Shown here: piece by piece, positions 6,836 to 16,180 of the stretch
How the letters are laid out: each line of letters begins with the position of its first letter
How positions within the stretch are numbered: position 1 is the stretch's first letter
Notes under the pieces: model-generated
Told to the model about the DNA's origin: nothing
Seen by the model: only the letters and a program-made list of their open reading frames with translations
Databases searched by the model: none
Made by a program: the position numbers and the translations under genes
Origin: Bacillota bacterium
GTDB taxonomy: Bacteria > Bacillota > Clostridia > Christensenellales > Aristaeellaceae
Assembly: GCA_023459275.1 (NCBI GenBank)
Contig: JAEWVC010000032.1
Span: forward strand, 1-63,150
Direction of reading: 5' to 3'
Length of the DNA: 63,150 nt

Positions 6836-9226
6836 ATGCGTTACGGATATTTCGACAACGAAGCACGGGAATACGTGATCGACCGGGTGGACGTACCCGT
6901 ATCCTGGACGAACTATATCGGCACCCAGCGGATGGGCGGGGTGTTCAACCATACGGCGGGGGGCTATGTGTGGCTGGACTCGCCGCAATACCACCGCATC
7001 ACCAGGTTCCGGCCCAACGGCGTGCCCATGGACAGGCCGGGCCATTACGTGTACCTGCGGGACGCGGACACGGGGGAATACTGGTCCGTAAGCTGGCAGC
7101 CAACTGGGCTGCCCCTTGACAAGGCGAAGTACGCCTGCCGCCACGGGCTGAGCTATTCCAAATATTTGTGCGAATACGGCGGCATCGCCGCCTGCCAGAC
7201 GGTGTTCATCCCAAGGGACGACAATGTGGTGCTGTGGGATGTGGAAATTGAAAACCAATCGGACAGGAGCCGCGCTCTGGATGTGTTCGGGTATATGGAA
7301 TTTTCCTTCCATCACATTGACATGGACAATCAGAATTTTCAGATGAGCTTGTATGCCACCGGGTCCAGGTATGAAAACGGCGCGGTGGAGTACGAGCTGC
7401 ACTACGAGGAGGACAGCTTTCAATACTTTACCGCAAGTTTTGACCCGGATGGCTTTGACTGCCTGCGGGATGCTTTCATCGGCCCCTACCGCACGGAAAC
7501 GAATCCCCTGGGGGTGGAAGCGGGAAAGCTTTCCGGCAGTTTTGAAAAGACGGGCAGCCACTGCGGCGCGCTGCAAAAGCGCATCATTTTGCAGCCCGGG
7601 GAAAAAGCGCGGGTGCTGTTCCTGCTGGGGCAGGGGAATGCGGCGGAAGCGAAAAAGGCCAGGGGAAAGTATACCTTCCAGGAGGCGGACAGCGCCAAAA
7701 AGGCTTTGGCGGATTTTTGGACGGAGAAGCTGAACCGCCTGAAGGTTGACACGCCCAGCAGGGAGATGAATACAAGCCTCAACCTGTGGAACCTGTACCA
7801 GAGCGAGGTGAACGTGATATTTTCACGCTTCGCATCCTTTATCGAGGTGGGAGGCCGCACAGGTCTGGGCTTCCGGGACACGGCCCAGGATGCCATGTGC
7901 GTGCCTCACTCCAACCCGGATATGTGCAAGCTGCGCATCACCCAGCTCCTTCACGGCCAGGTACGGGAGGGCTATGGCCTGCACCTGTTCGACCCCGCCT
8001 GGTTCGCGCCGGAGAAAAAGCAGTCCTTCACCTCCCCCACGGTGGTTCCCACCCCGGAAAAGAGTCAAATCATCCACGGCCTGAAGGATGTGTGCGCCGA
8101 CGACGCGCTGTGGGTGATCCCGGCCATCTGCGAGTATGTGCGGGAGACGGGTGAGACGGAATTCTTCCACCAGGTGATCCCCTATGCCGACGGCGGCCAG
8201 GACACGGTGTACGGGCACATGAAGAAAATCCTGGATTTTACGTATAGCCAGCTTGGCGCCCACGGAATTGCCAAGGGGCTGCGGGCCGACTGGAACGACT
8301 GCCTGAATTTGGGCGGCGGGGAAAGCGCCATGGTGGCCTTTTTGCACCTGTGGGCGCTCCATCACTTTTTGTCGGCGGCGTCGCATCTGAACAGGAGCGA
8401 GGATGTGCTTTTGTACCGGGCCATGGAAAGGGAGACGGCGGCCAACTGCCGCAAGGTGCTGTGGAACGGCAAATGGTTCATCCGCGGGATCACGGGGAAG
8501 GGCGCGCCCATCGGAGATGTGGATTCCAGGGAGGGCAAGGTGCACCTGGAAAGCAACGCCTGGGGCGTGATTTCGCAGGCTTTTACCCGCCAGCAGAACC
8601 TGTCCGCCATGGACGCGGTGATGGAATACCTGTATACCCCCTACGGGCTGATGCTCAACGCTCCGGCCTTCAAAACACCGGATGACGCCATCGGCTTTGT
8701 GACAAGGGTGTACCCCGGCGTCAAGGAAAACGGGGCCATCTTCAGCCATCCCAATCCCTGGGCCTGGGTGGCGGAATGCATGCTGGGCCGGGGCGACAAC
8801 GCCATGAAGCTGTATGAGGCGCTTTTGCCCGTGCGGCAGAACGATAAAATAGAAATCCGGCAGAGCGAGCCCTACGCTTACTGTCAGTTTATTATGGGGA
8901 AAGAGCATACCGCCCACGGCAGGGCGCGGCACCCCTGGATGACCGGCAGTGCAGGCTGGGCCTACTATGCCGCCACCAGATACATATTGGGCATCCGGCC
9001 GGAGTGGGACAGCCTGACCATCGATCCCTGCATCCCCTCCTCTTGGGAAGGCTTCTCCGCCACCCGGGTTTTCCGGGGCGCCGTGTACCATATCCGGGTG
9101 GAGAACCCGCAGCATGTGCAAAAAGGCGTGGCCAGGCTGATGGTGGACGGGTTGGAGGCAGGCTGTGTCCCCATCTTTGGGGATGGTGCCGATCATACCG
9201 TTGAAGTCTTTCTGGGAAATGTTTAA
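6836..9226 (+). CDS. chbP: N,N'-diacetylchitobiose phosphorylase (GH94)
   Basis: 796 aa. ATG 6836 with GGGGAGG upstream. The enzyme splits (GlcNAc)2 with phosphate to GlcNAc-1-phosphate and GlcNAc in the cytoplasm. It is colinear with characterised chitobiose phosphorylases: N-terminal MRYGYFDNEAREYVI, then FNHTAGGYVW, RITRFRPNGVP, the block RPGHYVYLRD...WSVSWQPTG, RTGLGFRDTAQDAM near 345, HGLKDVCADDALW, GLRADWNDCLNLGGGES near 480-495, and FVTRVYPGVKENGAIFSHPN near 625. The DWND motif (485-488) holds the expected catalytic acid. The GRTGLGFRDTAQDA and HLESN-type residues favour a GlcNAc substrate over cellobiose; that specificity is inferred from overall likeness. The mutase, sensor, ABC importer and regulator downstream fit uptake plus phosphorolysis of chitin disaccharide. 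Confidence 0.88.
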   Translation: MRYGYFDNEAREYVIDRVDVPVSWTNYIGTQRMGGVFNHTAGGYVWLDSPQYHRITRFRPNGVPMDRPGHYVYLRDADTGEYWSVSWQPTGLPLDKAKYACRHGLSYSKYLCEYGGIAACQTVFIPRDDNVVLWDVEIENQSDRSRALDVFGYMEFSFHHIDMDNQNFQMSLYATGSRYENGAVEYELHYEEDSFQYFTASFDPDGFDCLRDAFIGPYRTETNPLGVEAGKLSGSFEKTGSHCGALQKRIILQPGEKARVLFLLGQGNAAEAKKARGKYTFQEADSAKKALADFWTEKLNRLKVDTPSREMNTSLNLWNLYQSEVNVIFSRFASFIEVGGRTGLGFRDTAQDAMCVPHSNPDMCKLRITQLLHGQVREGYGLHLFDPAWFAPEKKQSFTSPTVVPTPEKSQIIHGLKDVCADDALWVIPAICEYVRETGETEFFHQVIPYADGGQDTVYGHMKKILDFTYSQLGAHGIAKGLRADWNDCLNLGGGESAMVAFLHLWALHHFLSAASHLNRSEDVLLYRAMERETAANCRKVLWNGKWFIRGITGKGAPIGDVDSREGKVHLESNAWGVISQAFTRQQNLSAMDAVMEYLYTPYGLMLNAPAFKTPDDAIGFVTRVYPGVKENGAIFSHPNPWAWVAECMLGRGDNAMKLYEALLPVRQNDKIEIRQSEPYAYCQFIMGKEHTAHGRARHPWMTGSAGWAYYAATRYILGIRPEWDSLTIDPCIPSSWEGFSATRVFRGAVYHIRVENPQHVQKGVARLMVDGLEAGCVPIFGDGADHTVEVFLGNV

Positions 9227-9244
9227 AATTAGGAGGAAACCGGC

Positions 9245-10657
9245 ATGATCGCGTTCGGCACGGGCGGTTGGAGGGCCATTATTGGCGAGGATTTTACAAA
9301 AGAGAACGTGCAGAGGCTGGCGGTGGCCGTGGCCCGGCGCATGAAGGCGGAAGCCGTGGAGGGACCGGGCTTTGCGATTGGTTTCGACAGGCGCTTTCTA
9401 AGCCGGGAGGCAGCCAAATGGGCCGCGGAGGTCATGGCGGCGGAAGGCATCCATACCTATTTCATCCCCCGGGAGGCGCCCACGCCGCTGATCATGTTCA
9501 CAGTGCGCTATTACGGGCTGCACTACGGCATGGCGGTCACCGCCAGCCATAACCCCGCGCTGTACAATGGGATCAAGCTGTTCACAAGAGGTGGGCGGGA
9601 CGCGGCTTTGGAGATTACCGAACCCTTGGGGGCGGCGGCCAACCTGGTATCAAGGGAGGAAATTTCCTTTGTCCCCTATGACCAGGCGGTAAACAAGGGG
9701 CTGGTGGAGGAAATTTCCCCGCAGAATCAGTACTTGGACGCCATCATCCGGGGTGTGAACATGGACGCCATCCGCTCCCGGAACCTGCGGATCATCCTGG
9801 ACCCTATGTACGGGGTAAGCCGCACCTCCCTGCAAACCATATTGCTCACGGCCAGGTGCGACGTGGACGTGATCCACGAGCGGCACGATGCGCTGTTCGG
9901 CGGCCGGTTGCCTTCCCCCAGCGCGGAAACCCTGGGCGCTTTGAAAGCGGCGGTTACGGAAAGCCGGGCGGATATCGGCATCGCCACCGATGGGGACGCG
10001 GACCGCATAGGGATCATCGACGACACGGGCCGGTTCGTGCATCCTAACGAGATTTTGGTGCTGCTGTACTATTACCTGCTCAAGTATAAAAACCTGAAGG
10101 GCCCGGCGGTCCGGAACCTGGCCACCACCCATTTGCTGGACCGGGTGGCCGCATCCTTCGGGGAGACCTGCTACGAGGTGCCGGTTGGCTTCAAATACAT
10201 CTCCGCCGCCATGGAAAAATACAATGCCGTCATCGGCGGCGAATCCTCCGGCGGGCTCACGGTAAGGGGTCATATCCTGGGCAAGGACGGGATCCATGCC
10301 GCCACGCTGCTGGCGGAGATGATGGCCGTTACCGGGGAAAAATTGAGCACCCTCACGAAACAGATGTACGATAGGTTTGGCAGGGCGTACATGGCGGAAT
10401 ATGACTGGCCCTTCCTGCCGGAGGAAAAGGAGCGGCTGCTCCGTTTGCTGATGGAGGAGAAAAGGCTGCCCGGCTTTCCGGAGGAGGCGGTTTCCGTCTC
10501 CTACCTGGACGGGGTGAAGGTGTACTTCAAGGAGGGCTGGATCATCATCCGTTTCAGCGGCACGGAACCCAGGCTGCGGGTGTTCTGCGAGATGCCGGAT
10601 CAAAAGCGGGCGGAGGAGATGTGCGCCCTGGCGGCGAATTTTTTGGGGCTGGCCTGA
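9245..10657 (+). CDS. Phosphohexomutase (phosphoglucomutase/phosphomannomutase family), probably acting on GlcNAc-1-P
   Basis: 470 aa. ATG 9245 with TTAGGAGGAAA upstream, 18 bases after the phosphorylase stop. The alpha-D-phosphohexomutase landmarks are all present: FGTGGWR at the N-terminus, TASHNP with the phosphoserine near residue 100, DGDADR for metal near 250, GGESSGG for sugar recognition near 330, and RFSGTEPRLRV for phosphate near 435. The family moves phosphate between C1 and C6. Following a chitobiose phosphorylase, the natural substrate is GlcNAc-1-P, giving GlcNAc-6-P for NagA/NagB; that is inference from context. A GC-rich hairpin (about 10678-10703) follows. Confidence 0.87.
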   Translation: MIAFGTGGWRAIIGEDFTKENVQRLAVAVARRMKAEAVEGPGFAIGFDRRFLSREAAKWAAEVMAAEGIHTYFIPREAPTPLIMFTVRYYGLHYGMAVTASHNPALYNGIKLFTRGGRDAALEITEPLGAAANLVSREEISFVPYDQAVNKGLVEEISPQNQYLDAIIRGVNMDAIRSRNLRIILDPMYGVSRTSLQTILLTARCDVDVIHERHDALFGGRLPSPSAETLGALKAAVTESRADIGIATDGDADRIGIIDDTGRFVHPNEILVLLYYYLLKYKNLKGPAVRNLATTHLLDRVAASFGETCYEVPVGFKYISAAMEKYNAVIGGESSGGLTVRGHILGKDGIHAATLLAEMMAVTGEKLSTLTKQMYDRFGRAYMAEYDWPFLPEEKERLLRLLMEEKRLPGFPEEAVSVSYLDGVKVYFKEGWIIIRFSGTEPRLRVFCEMPDQKRAEEMCALAANFLGLA

Positions 10658-10819
10658 ACGCAAGGCAAGCAGCATGGCAGGGAGGGGGCAAGCCCCCGCC
10701 CTACGGGATTGGTCCGGGCCATTGTGTTGTTTATCACCGGTCGCCCTGTTTTCATCTGCTGAGGCGGCTTGTATGCGGTATGCCCGCCGCCCAATTTCCA
10801 TGGTAAGGAGGCTGTCGCC

Positions 10820-12541
10820 TTGCTACACAAGCTGCGCGGCTACGTCACCACCCTGCGCTTCCGTATTTTACTGATCGTGCTGGTTTGCTGGCTCCTGCCC
10901 GTATTGGCGCTGGGAGGCTACATGGGCACGGTCTTTTTCTCGGCTTTGAAGGAAAAGACGGAGGCGGCGCTGTCCTCCGGCGCGGAGCATGCCCAGACGC
11001 TGACGCTGCAAAACATCCAGCGGGCGGTGACTTTGGCCAAGGATGTGACCTACGACGGGGAACTGGCCACCACCGCCGCGGACTACGATTCCGGCAAGCT
11101 TTCCTACCATGATTTTTACCGCATCAGCCGAAATTACCTGGAGCGCAAGTACGGCCGGGAAACGCTGTTTACCTTTGCTTCCTACTTCCCGGTCAGCCGG
11201 CCCCTGGAGTTTATGTACACCTCCGCCGGCTATGAGAGCGCCATCGCCTTCCAGCAGTCCTACCAAACCCTTGCCATTGGGCTGGGGCAGACGCTGGATA
11301 CCCGCTGCACCTTTGCCGGCTGGGGCGGCGAACTGTACCTTGTCCGCAACCTGTACAACCTGCGCATGGAACGCTACGGCATGCTGGTGCTGGGGGTGAA
11401 CGCCAGGGAGCTGCTGGCACCCCTTGTGAGCGCGGACCAGATGTGGAAAAACGGGCTGGACCTTGCGCTGGACAGCTTTGCCCTGTCAAGCGGGGAAGCG
11501 GTGGACTGGAATACGGAACCCCTGGGCCTTTCTGAACAAAAGGAAGATTTGAGCTACGTTCAGGTTTCATCCCAGCGGGATTATACGCTAAGAACAAGGG
11601 TGCGGGTGGAAAAGAAAGCCGTATATGCCCAGATGGCCCAGTTTCAGCAGCTTTTGCTGCTGCTGGTGCTGGCCATTGTGCCTGTGGGGATCGTCATCAT
11701 GTGGTTCGTGCACCGGCGCATCGCCAAGCCCATCTTTCTTTTGTCCAAAGCTTCCCGCCGCATGGCGGAGGGGGAGCTGGGCGTCACCGTGCCCATGCGG
11801 GGCAAGGATGAGCTGGGGCAGCTGGGCATCGCGTTTTCCAGCATGAGCGCGCAAATACGCCACCTCGTCGACACCGCCTACAAGGAGGAGATCGCTTTGC
11901 GGGATGCCCGCATTGAGGCCATGCAGAGCCGCATCAACCCCCATTTTCTGAACAATGCCCTTGAGATGATCACCTGGCAGGCGCGCATGGACAAGGACGA
12001 GGCCATCGCCGCCATGGTGGAGGCGTTGAGCGTGCTTTTAAACGCCAGCCTGGACAGGGGCGACAGCCGCCTGGTGCCCCTGAAGGAGGAGCTGGCCATC
12101 GCCGACGCCTACTTCTACTTTGTGCGCCTGCGCTTTGGCGAAAAGCTCACCATCTGGAAGGATGCGGACCCCGCCCTGATGGAATGTCCGCTGCCCCGGA
12201 TGGCCATCCAGACGCTTTTGGAAAACGCCATCGAACACGGCATCGCCCCGGCAGGGGGCGGGCATATCAGACTAAACGTGTTCGCCGATGAAACCTCCCT
12301 GCATGTGGAGGTGCTCAACAGCGGCAGAAAGCTTTCCCCGGAGGACAGGGAGAAGATTTCAGCGCTTTTGAAGGAGGACGGGGACAAGGCGGGCCATGTG
12401 GGCATCCGCAACGTCAGCCAGCGGCTGCGCTTGATCTATGGGGACAAGGCAGGCTTGCGCATCGCCCAGGACAGCCGCGGCGACACGCTGGCGGCGATCC
12501 TTATCCCGTTGGAAAAAATCCCGAAACAGCCCGCGCCTTAA
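10820..12541 (+). CDS. YesM-type sensor histidine kinase
   Basis: 573 aa. TTG start at 10820 is preferred because AAGGAGG lies eight bases upstream; the ATG at 10769 has none. Membrane helix 1 is at about 12-35 and helix 2 at about 275-297, enclosing an extracellular sensor of roughly 240 residues. A HAMP segment follows (VHRRIAKPIFLLSKASRRM...). The kinase core has QSRINPHFLNNALEMI with phospho-acceptor His375, an N-box (LLENAIEHGIAP) and a glycine-rich part (HVGIRNVSQRL). It belongs to the His_kinase/HATPase LytS-YesM class that controls sugar transport. The partner is the AraC-type regulator at 16181; the transporter genes lie between them. Confidence 0.88.
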   Translation: MLHKLRGYVTTLRFRILLIVLVCWLLPVLALGGYMGTVFFSALKEKTEAALSSGAEHAQTLTLQNIQRAVTLAKDVTYDGELATTAADYDSGKLSYHDFYRISRNYLERKYGRETLFTFASYFPVSRPLEFMYTSAGYESAIAFQQSYQTLAIGLGQTLDTRCTFAGWGGELYLVRNLYNLRMERYGMLVLGVNARELLAPLVSADQMWKNGLDLALDSFALSSGEAVDWNTEPLGLSEQKEDLSYVQVSSQRDYTLRTRVRVEKKAVYAQMAQFQQLLLLLVLAIVPVGIVIMWFVHRRIAKPIFLLSKASRRMAEGELGVTVPMRGKDELGQLGIAFSSMSAQIRHLVDTAYKEEIALRDARIEAMQSRINPHFLNNALEMITWQARMDKDEAIAAMVEALSVLLNASLDRGDSRLVPLKEELAIADAYFYFVRLRFGEKLTIWKDADPALMECPLPRMAIQTLLENAIEHGIAPAGGGHIRLNVFADETSLHVEVLNSGRKLSPEDREKISALLKEDGDKAGHVGIRNVSQRLRLIYGDKAGLRIAQDSRGDTLAAILIPLEKIPKQPAP

Positions 12542-12641
12542 GGCCGTGTGACCGGGTTCAAAGCAATGGCCCAGACCCGGGCATTGCCGTTTGTCAACGG
12601 CCCGGCGGGGAAATTGCAGGGTTTTGCTGTACAGATTTTGA

Positions 12642-12660
12642 CAACCACAAACAACGAATG
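12642..12660. promoter_or_regulatory. Candidate operator, second copy
   Basis: The sequence caaccacaaacaacgaatg matches 6745-6763 at 16 of 19 positions. It ends 13 bases upstream of the -35 element of the binding-protein promoter, a suitable place for an activator such as the YesN-type regulator of this cluster. Confidence 0.4.
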
Positions 12661-12673
12661 ACATTCCCAACCA

Positions 12674-12702
12674 ATGACGGAACAAGCCCGTATTGTTATA
12701 AT
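12674..12702 (+). promoter_or_regulatory. Promoter of the sugar-binding protein gene
   Basis: -35 ATGACG (12674-12679), 17-base spacer, -10 TATAAT (12697-12702). The weak -35 next to the shared 19-bp motif fits an activator-dependent promoter. Confidence 0.6.
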
Positions 12703-12743
12703 AGAGCCACCTCAAAGAGAAAATTGAAGGAGGAGCTTTGCCC

Positions 12744-13946
12744 ATGAAGAGACTGCTTGCTGTTTTGCTGGCCCTGACCCTGGTAAGCGTTCTTCCCGCC
12801 GCGCTGGCTGACGGCGTGACACTGAAAACCGTGTCCACCTTTGCCGGCACCGATGCGGCCGCGGATTCCTACGTGCAGCTGCTGGAGGCCTGGCAGCAGG
12901 AGACCGGCAACAAGGTGGAGGATGCTTCCGCCACCTCCGACGAAGCCTGGAAGACCGGCGTTTTGAACGACTTTGCCGCCGGCAATGAGCCGGACATCCT
13001 GTTCTACTTTGCCAAGACCGCTGACTCCGCCCCCATCCTTGACAAGGTGGTGCCCATCAGTGAGATCAACGCCGCCTATCCCGACCTGGGCCTCGCGGAA
13101 AACGCCGCCATCGCCGAGGACGACGGCGTGGTGTATGCCATTCCCGTGCGCGCCTTCTGGGAAGGCCTGTTCGTGAACACCGACCTGTTTGAGCAGTACG
13201 GCTTGGAGCTGCCCACCGACTGGGCCAAGCTGGAGACCGCCATCGCCAAGTTCAATGAAGTGGGTATCGTGCCCATCGCCGTGAGCTTTGCCGATGTGCC
13301 CCACTACATTGTGGAGTTCGCCATCATCGCCAGCGGCACCCCCGAGGAGCATATGGCCCGCCCCGCCACCATCGCCGAAGTGCCCGAGTCCTGGAAGGAC
13401 GGCATGGCGCTTCTGAACAAGCTGTACACCCTGGGCGCTTTTGCCAAGGATGCCAGCGCCACCACCGAGGCCGTCACCTCCCAGATGTTCCGCGATAAGA
13501 AGGCCGCCATGCAGCTGGACGGCTCCTGGTTTGCCAACGGCATCGCCGAAGCCAACTGGGATACCACCACCGTCATGCCCTTCCCAACCTACGCGGCGGA
13601 TGCCGAGCCCACCGCGTTCATCGGCGGCGTTTCCATGGGCTTCTACCTTTCCCGCAAGGCTTGGGATGATCCCCAAAAGCGTGACGCGGCGGTCAACCTG
13701 CTGGCCTATCTCACCAAGGGCGAGAACGGGCAGCGTTTGGGCGGCTTCTCCTTCGGTGGCGGCCTGCTCAGCGCTTCCTATGACATGATCAACAACGCCA
13801 AGGTCATGCTGGCTCCCTTCCAGGATTCCATGACGCCCGAATCCCGCAGCGCCTGGTTCGCCAAGGTGCCCGCGCTGGTGGACGGCACCGCCGATCCCAT
13901 GGCCGTGTGGACCGAGGTCATGGCTCTGAACCCCTTCGGCAAATAA
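12744..13946 (+). CDS. ABC transporter extracellular sugar-binding protein (family 1), without lipobox
   Basis: 400 aa. ATG 12744 with GAAGGAGGAG upstream. The signal peptide (MKRLLAVLLALTLVSVLPAA, cut near LAD) has no cysteine, so this is not an ordinary lipoprotein, which is unusual for a Gram-positive binding protein. The mature part has the family 1 layout: LKTVSTFAGTDAAADSYV, EQETGNKVE-like region, NEPDILFYF, YAIPVRAFWEGLFVNTDLFEQYG, a hinge and a C-terminal lobe rich in Trp. It captures the sugar for the two permeases that follow. Regular use of GCC/AAC/CTG codons suggests high expression. A strong hairpin after the gene probably attenuates read-through into the permeases. Confidence 0.87.
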   Translation: MKRLLAVLLALTLVSVLPAALADGVTLKTVSTFAGTDAAADSYVQLLEAWQQETGNKVEDASATSDEAWKTGVLNDFAAGNEPDILFYFAKTADSAPILDKVVPISEINAAYPDLGLAENAAIAEDDGVVYAIPVRAFWEGLFVNTDLFEQYGLELPTDWAKLETAIAKFNEVGIVPIAVSFADVPHYIVEFAIIASGTPEEHMARPATIAEVPESWKDGMALLNKLYTLGAFAKDASATTEAVTSQMFRDKKAAMQLDGSWFANGIAEANWDTTTVMPFPTYAADAEPTAFIGGVSMGFYLSRKAWDDPQKRDAAVNLLAYLTKGENGQRLGGFSFGGGLLSASYDMINNAKVMLAPFQDSMTPESRSAWFAKVPALVDGTADPMAVWTEVMALNPFGK

Positions 13947-13971
13947 GCTTCAAAGACGTCTGATTCTCACC

Positions 13972-14003
13972 GCCGGGCCGCTTTTATGGGGCGGCCCGGC
14001 TTT
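13972..14003 (+). terminator. Intercistronic hairpin/partial terminator
   Basis: A perfect 10-bp stem gccgggccgc / gcggcccggc with loop ttttatgggg region and a short ctttcc tail, between the binding protein and first permease. Such structures commonly keep binding-protein mRNA in excess. Confidence 0.65.
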
Positions 14004-14040
14004 CCACATCCGGAAAGCTTTGCCCAAGGAGGGTTGCGCC

Positions 14041-14922
14041 ATGCTCTACCGGAACCGCCGGCCGCTGTGGGTGTTTTTGTTCCCGGCCTTTTTTCTGATG
14101 ATTTTGTTCTTGTATTACCCCTTTCTGGTAAACATCTACAACAGCCTTTTTGATATCAAGAGCATGGCCGGAACACCGTCCGGGTTCATTGGGCTTGCCA
14201 ATTACCGCAAGTTTTTTGTGGAGGATGCCACCGCCCGGGTGGCGCTCTTCAACTCCCTGAAAATTATGGGCCTGACCGTGGTCTTCCAGGTGGGCCCCGC
14301 GCTGGTCCTGGCGCTGATGGTGGACAGCATTAAAAAGGGACAGCAGTTTTTCCGCATCGTATACTTTTTCCCCATTGTGATATCCGCAACGGCCATCGGG
14401 CTGATGTTCAACCTGTTCTACAACTACGACGGGGGCATGCTCAACCAGATCCGGGGATACTTCGGCCTTGACAAAGTGCTGTGGCTGAGCAAGGACAAGG
14501 CCTTCACAATGGTATCCATCCCCGTTTTGTGGCAGTATGTGGGCTTTTACTTTGTCATTTTGCTCACGGGGCTTTCCGGCGTGCCGGAGGAGGTGTACGA
14601 ATCCGCCGCCATTGACGGGGCCACGGGGCTTAAAAAAATATGGTATATCACATTGCCGCTGGTTTCCGATGTGCTTGTCACCTGCACCACGCTGGCCATC
14701 ACCGGCTCCATCAAAGTGTTCGACCTGCCCAATGTGATCGCCAGGAACGGCGCGCCCAACGGTTTGACCCATTTCCTTGGCACCTACATGCACAACCAGG
14801 CTTTTGTGGCCCAGAACGTGGACTACGGCTCCGCTATCTCCATTGTGATCGTTGTCTTTGGCGTGATCGCCGCCCAGGCGGTGAGGAGGATATTGATGCC
14901 CTTCTCAAGGGTGGAGGTGTAG
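14041..14922 (+). CDS. ABC sugar permease, MalF/UgpA type
   Basis: 293 aa. ATG 14041 with AAGGAGGG upstream. It has six membrane helices, the first at about residues 12-35 (LWVFLFPAFFLMILFLYYPF). The EAA loop near residue 190 reads EVYESAAIDGATGLKKIWYITLP, the contact site for the ATPase. It forms the channel with the next gene. No ATPase gene is present in the cluster, so a shared MsmX-type ATPase elsewhere is inferred. Confidence 0.9.
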   Translation: MLYRNRRPLWVFLFPAFFLMILFLYYPFLVNIYNSLFDIKSMAGTPSGFIGLANYRKFFVEDATARVALFNSLKIMGLTVVFQVGPALVLALMVDSIKKGQQFFRIVYFFPIVISATAIGLMFNLFYNYDGGMLNQIRGYFGLDKVLWLSKDKAFTMVSIPVLWQYVGFYFVILLTGLSGVPEEVYESAAIDGATGLKKIWYITLPLVSDVLVTCTTLAITGSIKVFDLPNVIARNGAPNGLTHFLGTYMHNQAFVAQNVDYGSAISIVIVVFGVIAAQAVRRILMPFSRVEV

Positions 14923-14924
14923 GC

Positions 14925-16043
14925 ATGCGGAAGAAGCACTTCTCTCCTGGCAAGGCTGTCGTTTATGCACTATTGATCTTCTGGGCCATGACCACCATCC
15001 TGCCCTTTGTATGGGTGTTCAACAACTCCTTCAAGGATACCAGTCTGGTGATCAGCGATTCCTTTTCCCCGGCCTTTTTGACTATTTACCAGCGGGACAA
15101 GGACGGCAACATCGTCCATGAGCAGCCGCTTCTGGACGCATACGGCCGGGAGATGTACGATAAGCTCCTCTATGACGGGGACGGGAACCCCGTGCTGGAG
15201 AAGGACTTAAAAGGGCCGGAGCTGAACGCCAATAACCCCTTTGCCGGGCTGCTGGGCAACCTGCATGAGCAGGATACCAGCAACGATGAACTGCAGGCCT
15301 ATGATACAAAAAACGGAAAGCGCCTGTATGACGAAGCTTCCCCGGCGGTTATGCTCACGCCCACCTTCGCCAATTATATCTCCGCCTTCACCAACAACAA
15401 CGTGAACATCCTGCGGGGCTACCGCAACAGCTTCATCATCTGCGCGGCGGTGACCGCCGCGGTGACGCTGCTTTCCACCATGCTGGCCTTCGCGCTGACC
15501 AGGTACCGCTTTTTCGGCAAAAAGGTTGTGCGCACCATGGTAGTGGCGGCACTCATGTTTCCGGCCTTTGCCACCATTGTGCCTGTATACCGCATGATCG
15601 CCTGGGCCGGGCTGTTCGATACGCTGCAGGGTGTGATCCTGGTGCTTATCGCCGGGAACCTGGCCTTTGCCACCACCGTAATGATGGGCTTCGTGGCCGG
15701 GCTGCCCTACGAATTGGAGGAGGCCGCCTTCATGGAGGGCGGTGGGCCCTACCGCATCTTTTTCAGCATTATTTTCCCCATGTGCCGCCCCGCCATCGCC
15801 ACGGTGGCCATCTTTACCTTCATCTGGAGCTATAACGACCTGTTTTTGCAGATGGTGCTGCTGCGCTCCCGCAAGCTGATGCCCGTATGCGCTATTTTGA
15901 GGGAGATTTCCAGCCAGTACGGCACCGACTTTGGCCTGATGGCCGCCGCCGTAACGGTTGTGGTGGTTCCGGTGCTGCTGGTCTACATCCTGATGCAGAA
16001 GAACATTATCAAGGGGCTGACCGCCGGGGCGGTAAAAGGATAA
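14925..16043 (+). CDS. ABC sugar permease, MalG/UgpE type, with an enlarged first external loop
   Basis: 372 aa. ATG 14925, two bases after the previous stop, with GGAGGTG upstream. Membrane helix 1 is at about 12-33 (VVYALLIFWAMTTILPFVWV). The usual short NSFK...NY loop is expanded by about 75 residues (about 45-135) containing IYQRDKDGNIVHEQPLLDAY and similar polar sequence, so the protein is about 80-90 residues longer than most MalG types. The core follows (ALTRYRFFGKK, helices). The EAA loop near residue 265 reads ELEEAAFMEGGGPYRIFFSI. It pairs with the preceding permease. The loop faces outside and might contact the binding protein; that is inference. Confidence 0.9.
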   Translation: MRKKHFSPGKAVVYALLIFWAMTTILPFVWVFNNSFKDTSLVISDSFSPAFLTIYQRDKDGNIVHEQPLLDAYGREMYDKLLYDGDGNPVLEKDLKGPELNANNPFAGLLGNLHEQDTSNDELQAYDTKNGKRLYDEASPAVMLTPTFANYISAFTNNNVNILRGYRNSFIICAAVTAAVTLLSTMLAFALTRYRFFGKKVVRTMVVAALMFPAFATIVPVYRMIAWAGLFDTLQGVILVLIAGNLAFATTVMMGFVAGLPYELEEAAFMEGGGPYRIFFSIIFPMCRPAIATVAIFTFIWSYNDLFLQMVLLRSRKLMPVCAILREISSQYGTDFGLMAAAVTVVVVPVLLVYILMQKNIIKGLTAGAVKG

Positions 16044-16068
16044 AATTGCGTTTTTGAAGGAGGGGTGC

Positions 16069-16099
16069 GGGAGGGGAATTTTTTCAAAAATTCCCTCCA
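16069..16099. repeat. Intergenic hairpin before the response regulator
   Basis: Inverted repeat ggaggggaattttt / aaaaattccctcc with a two-base loop and one bulged base, 25 bases after the permease stop. It may act as a partial terminator or processing site. Confidence 0.5.
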
Positions 16100-16180
16100 C
16101 GCCCTGCACAGCATCCGTGCCTCCCCGGGGCTTGACCGCCGCGGCACAAAGGGGTATGCTTCCAGCAAAGGGGGCGGAGC

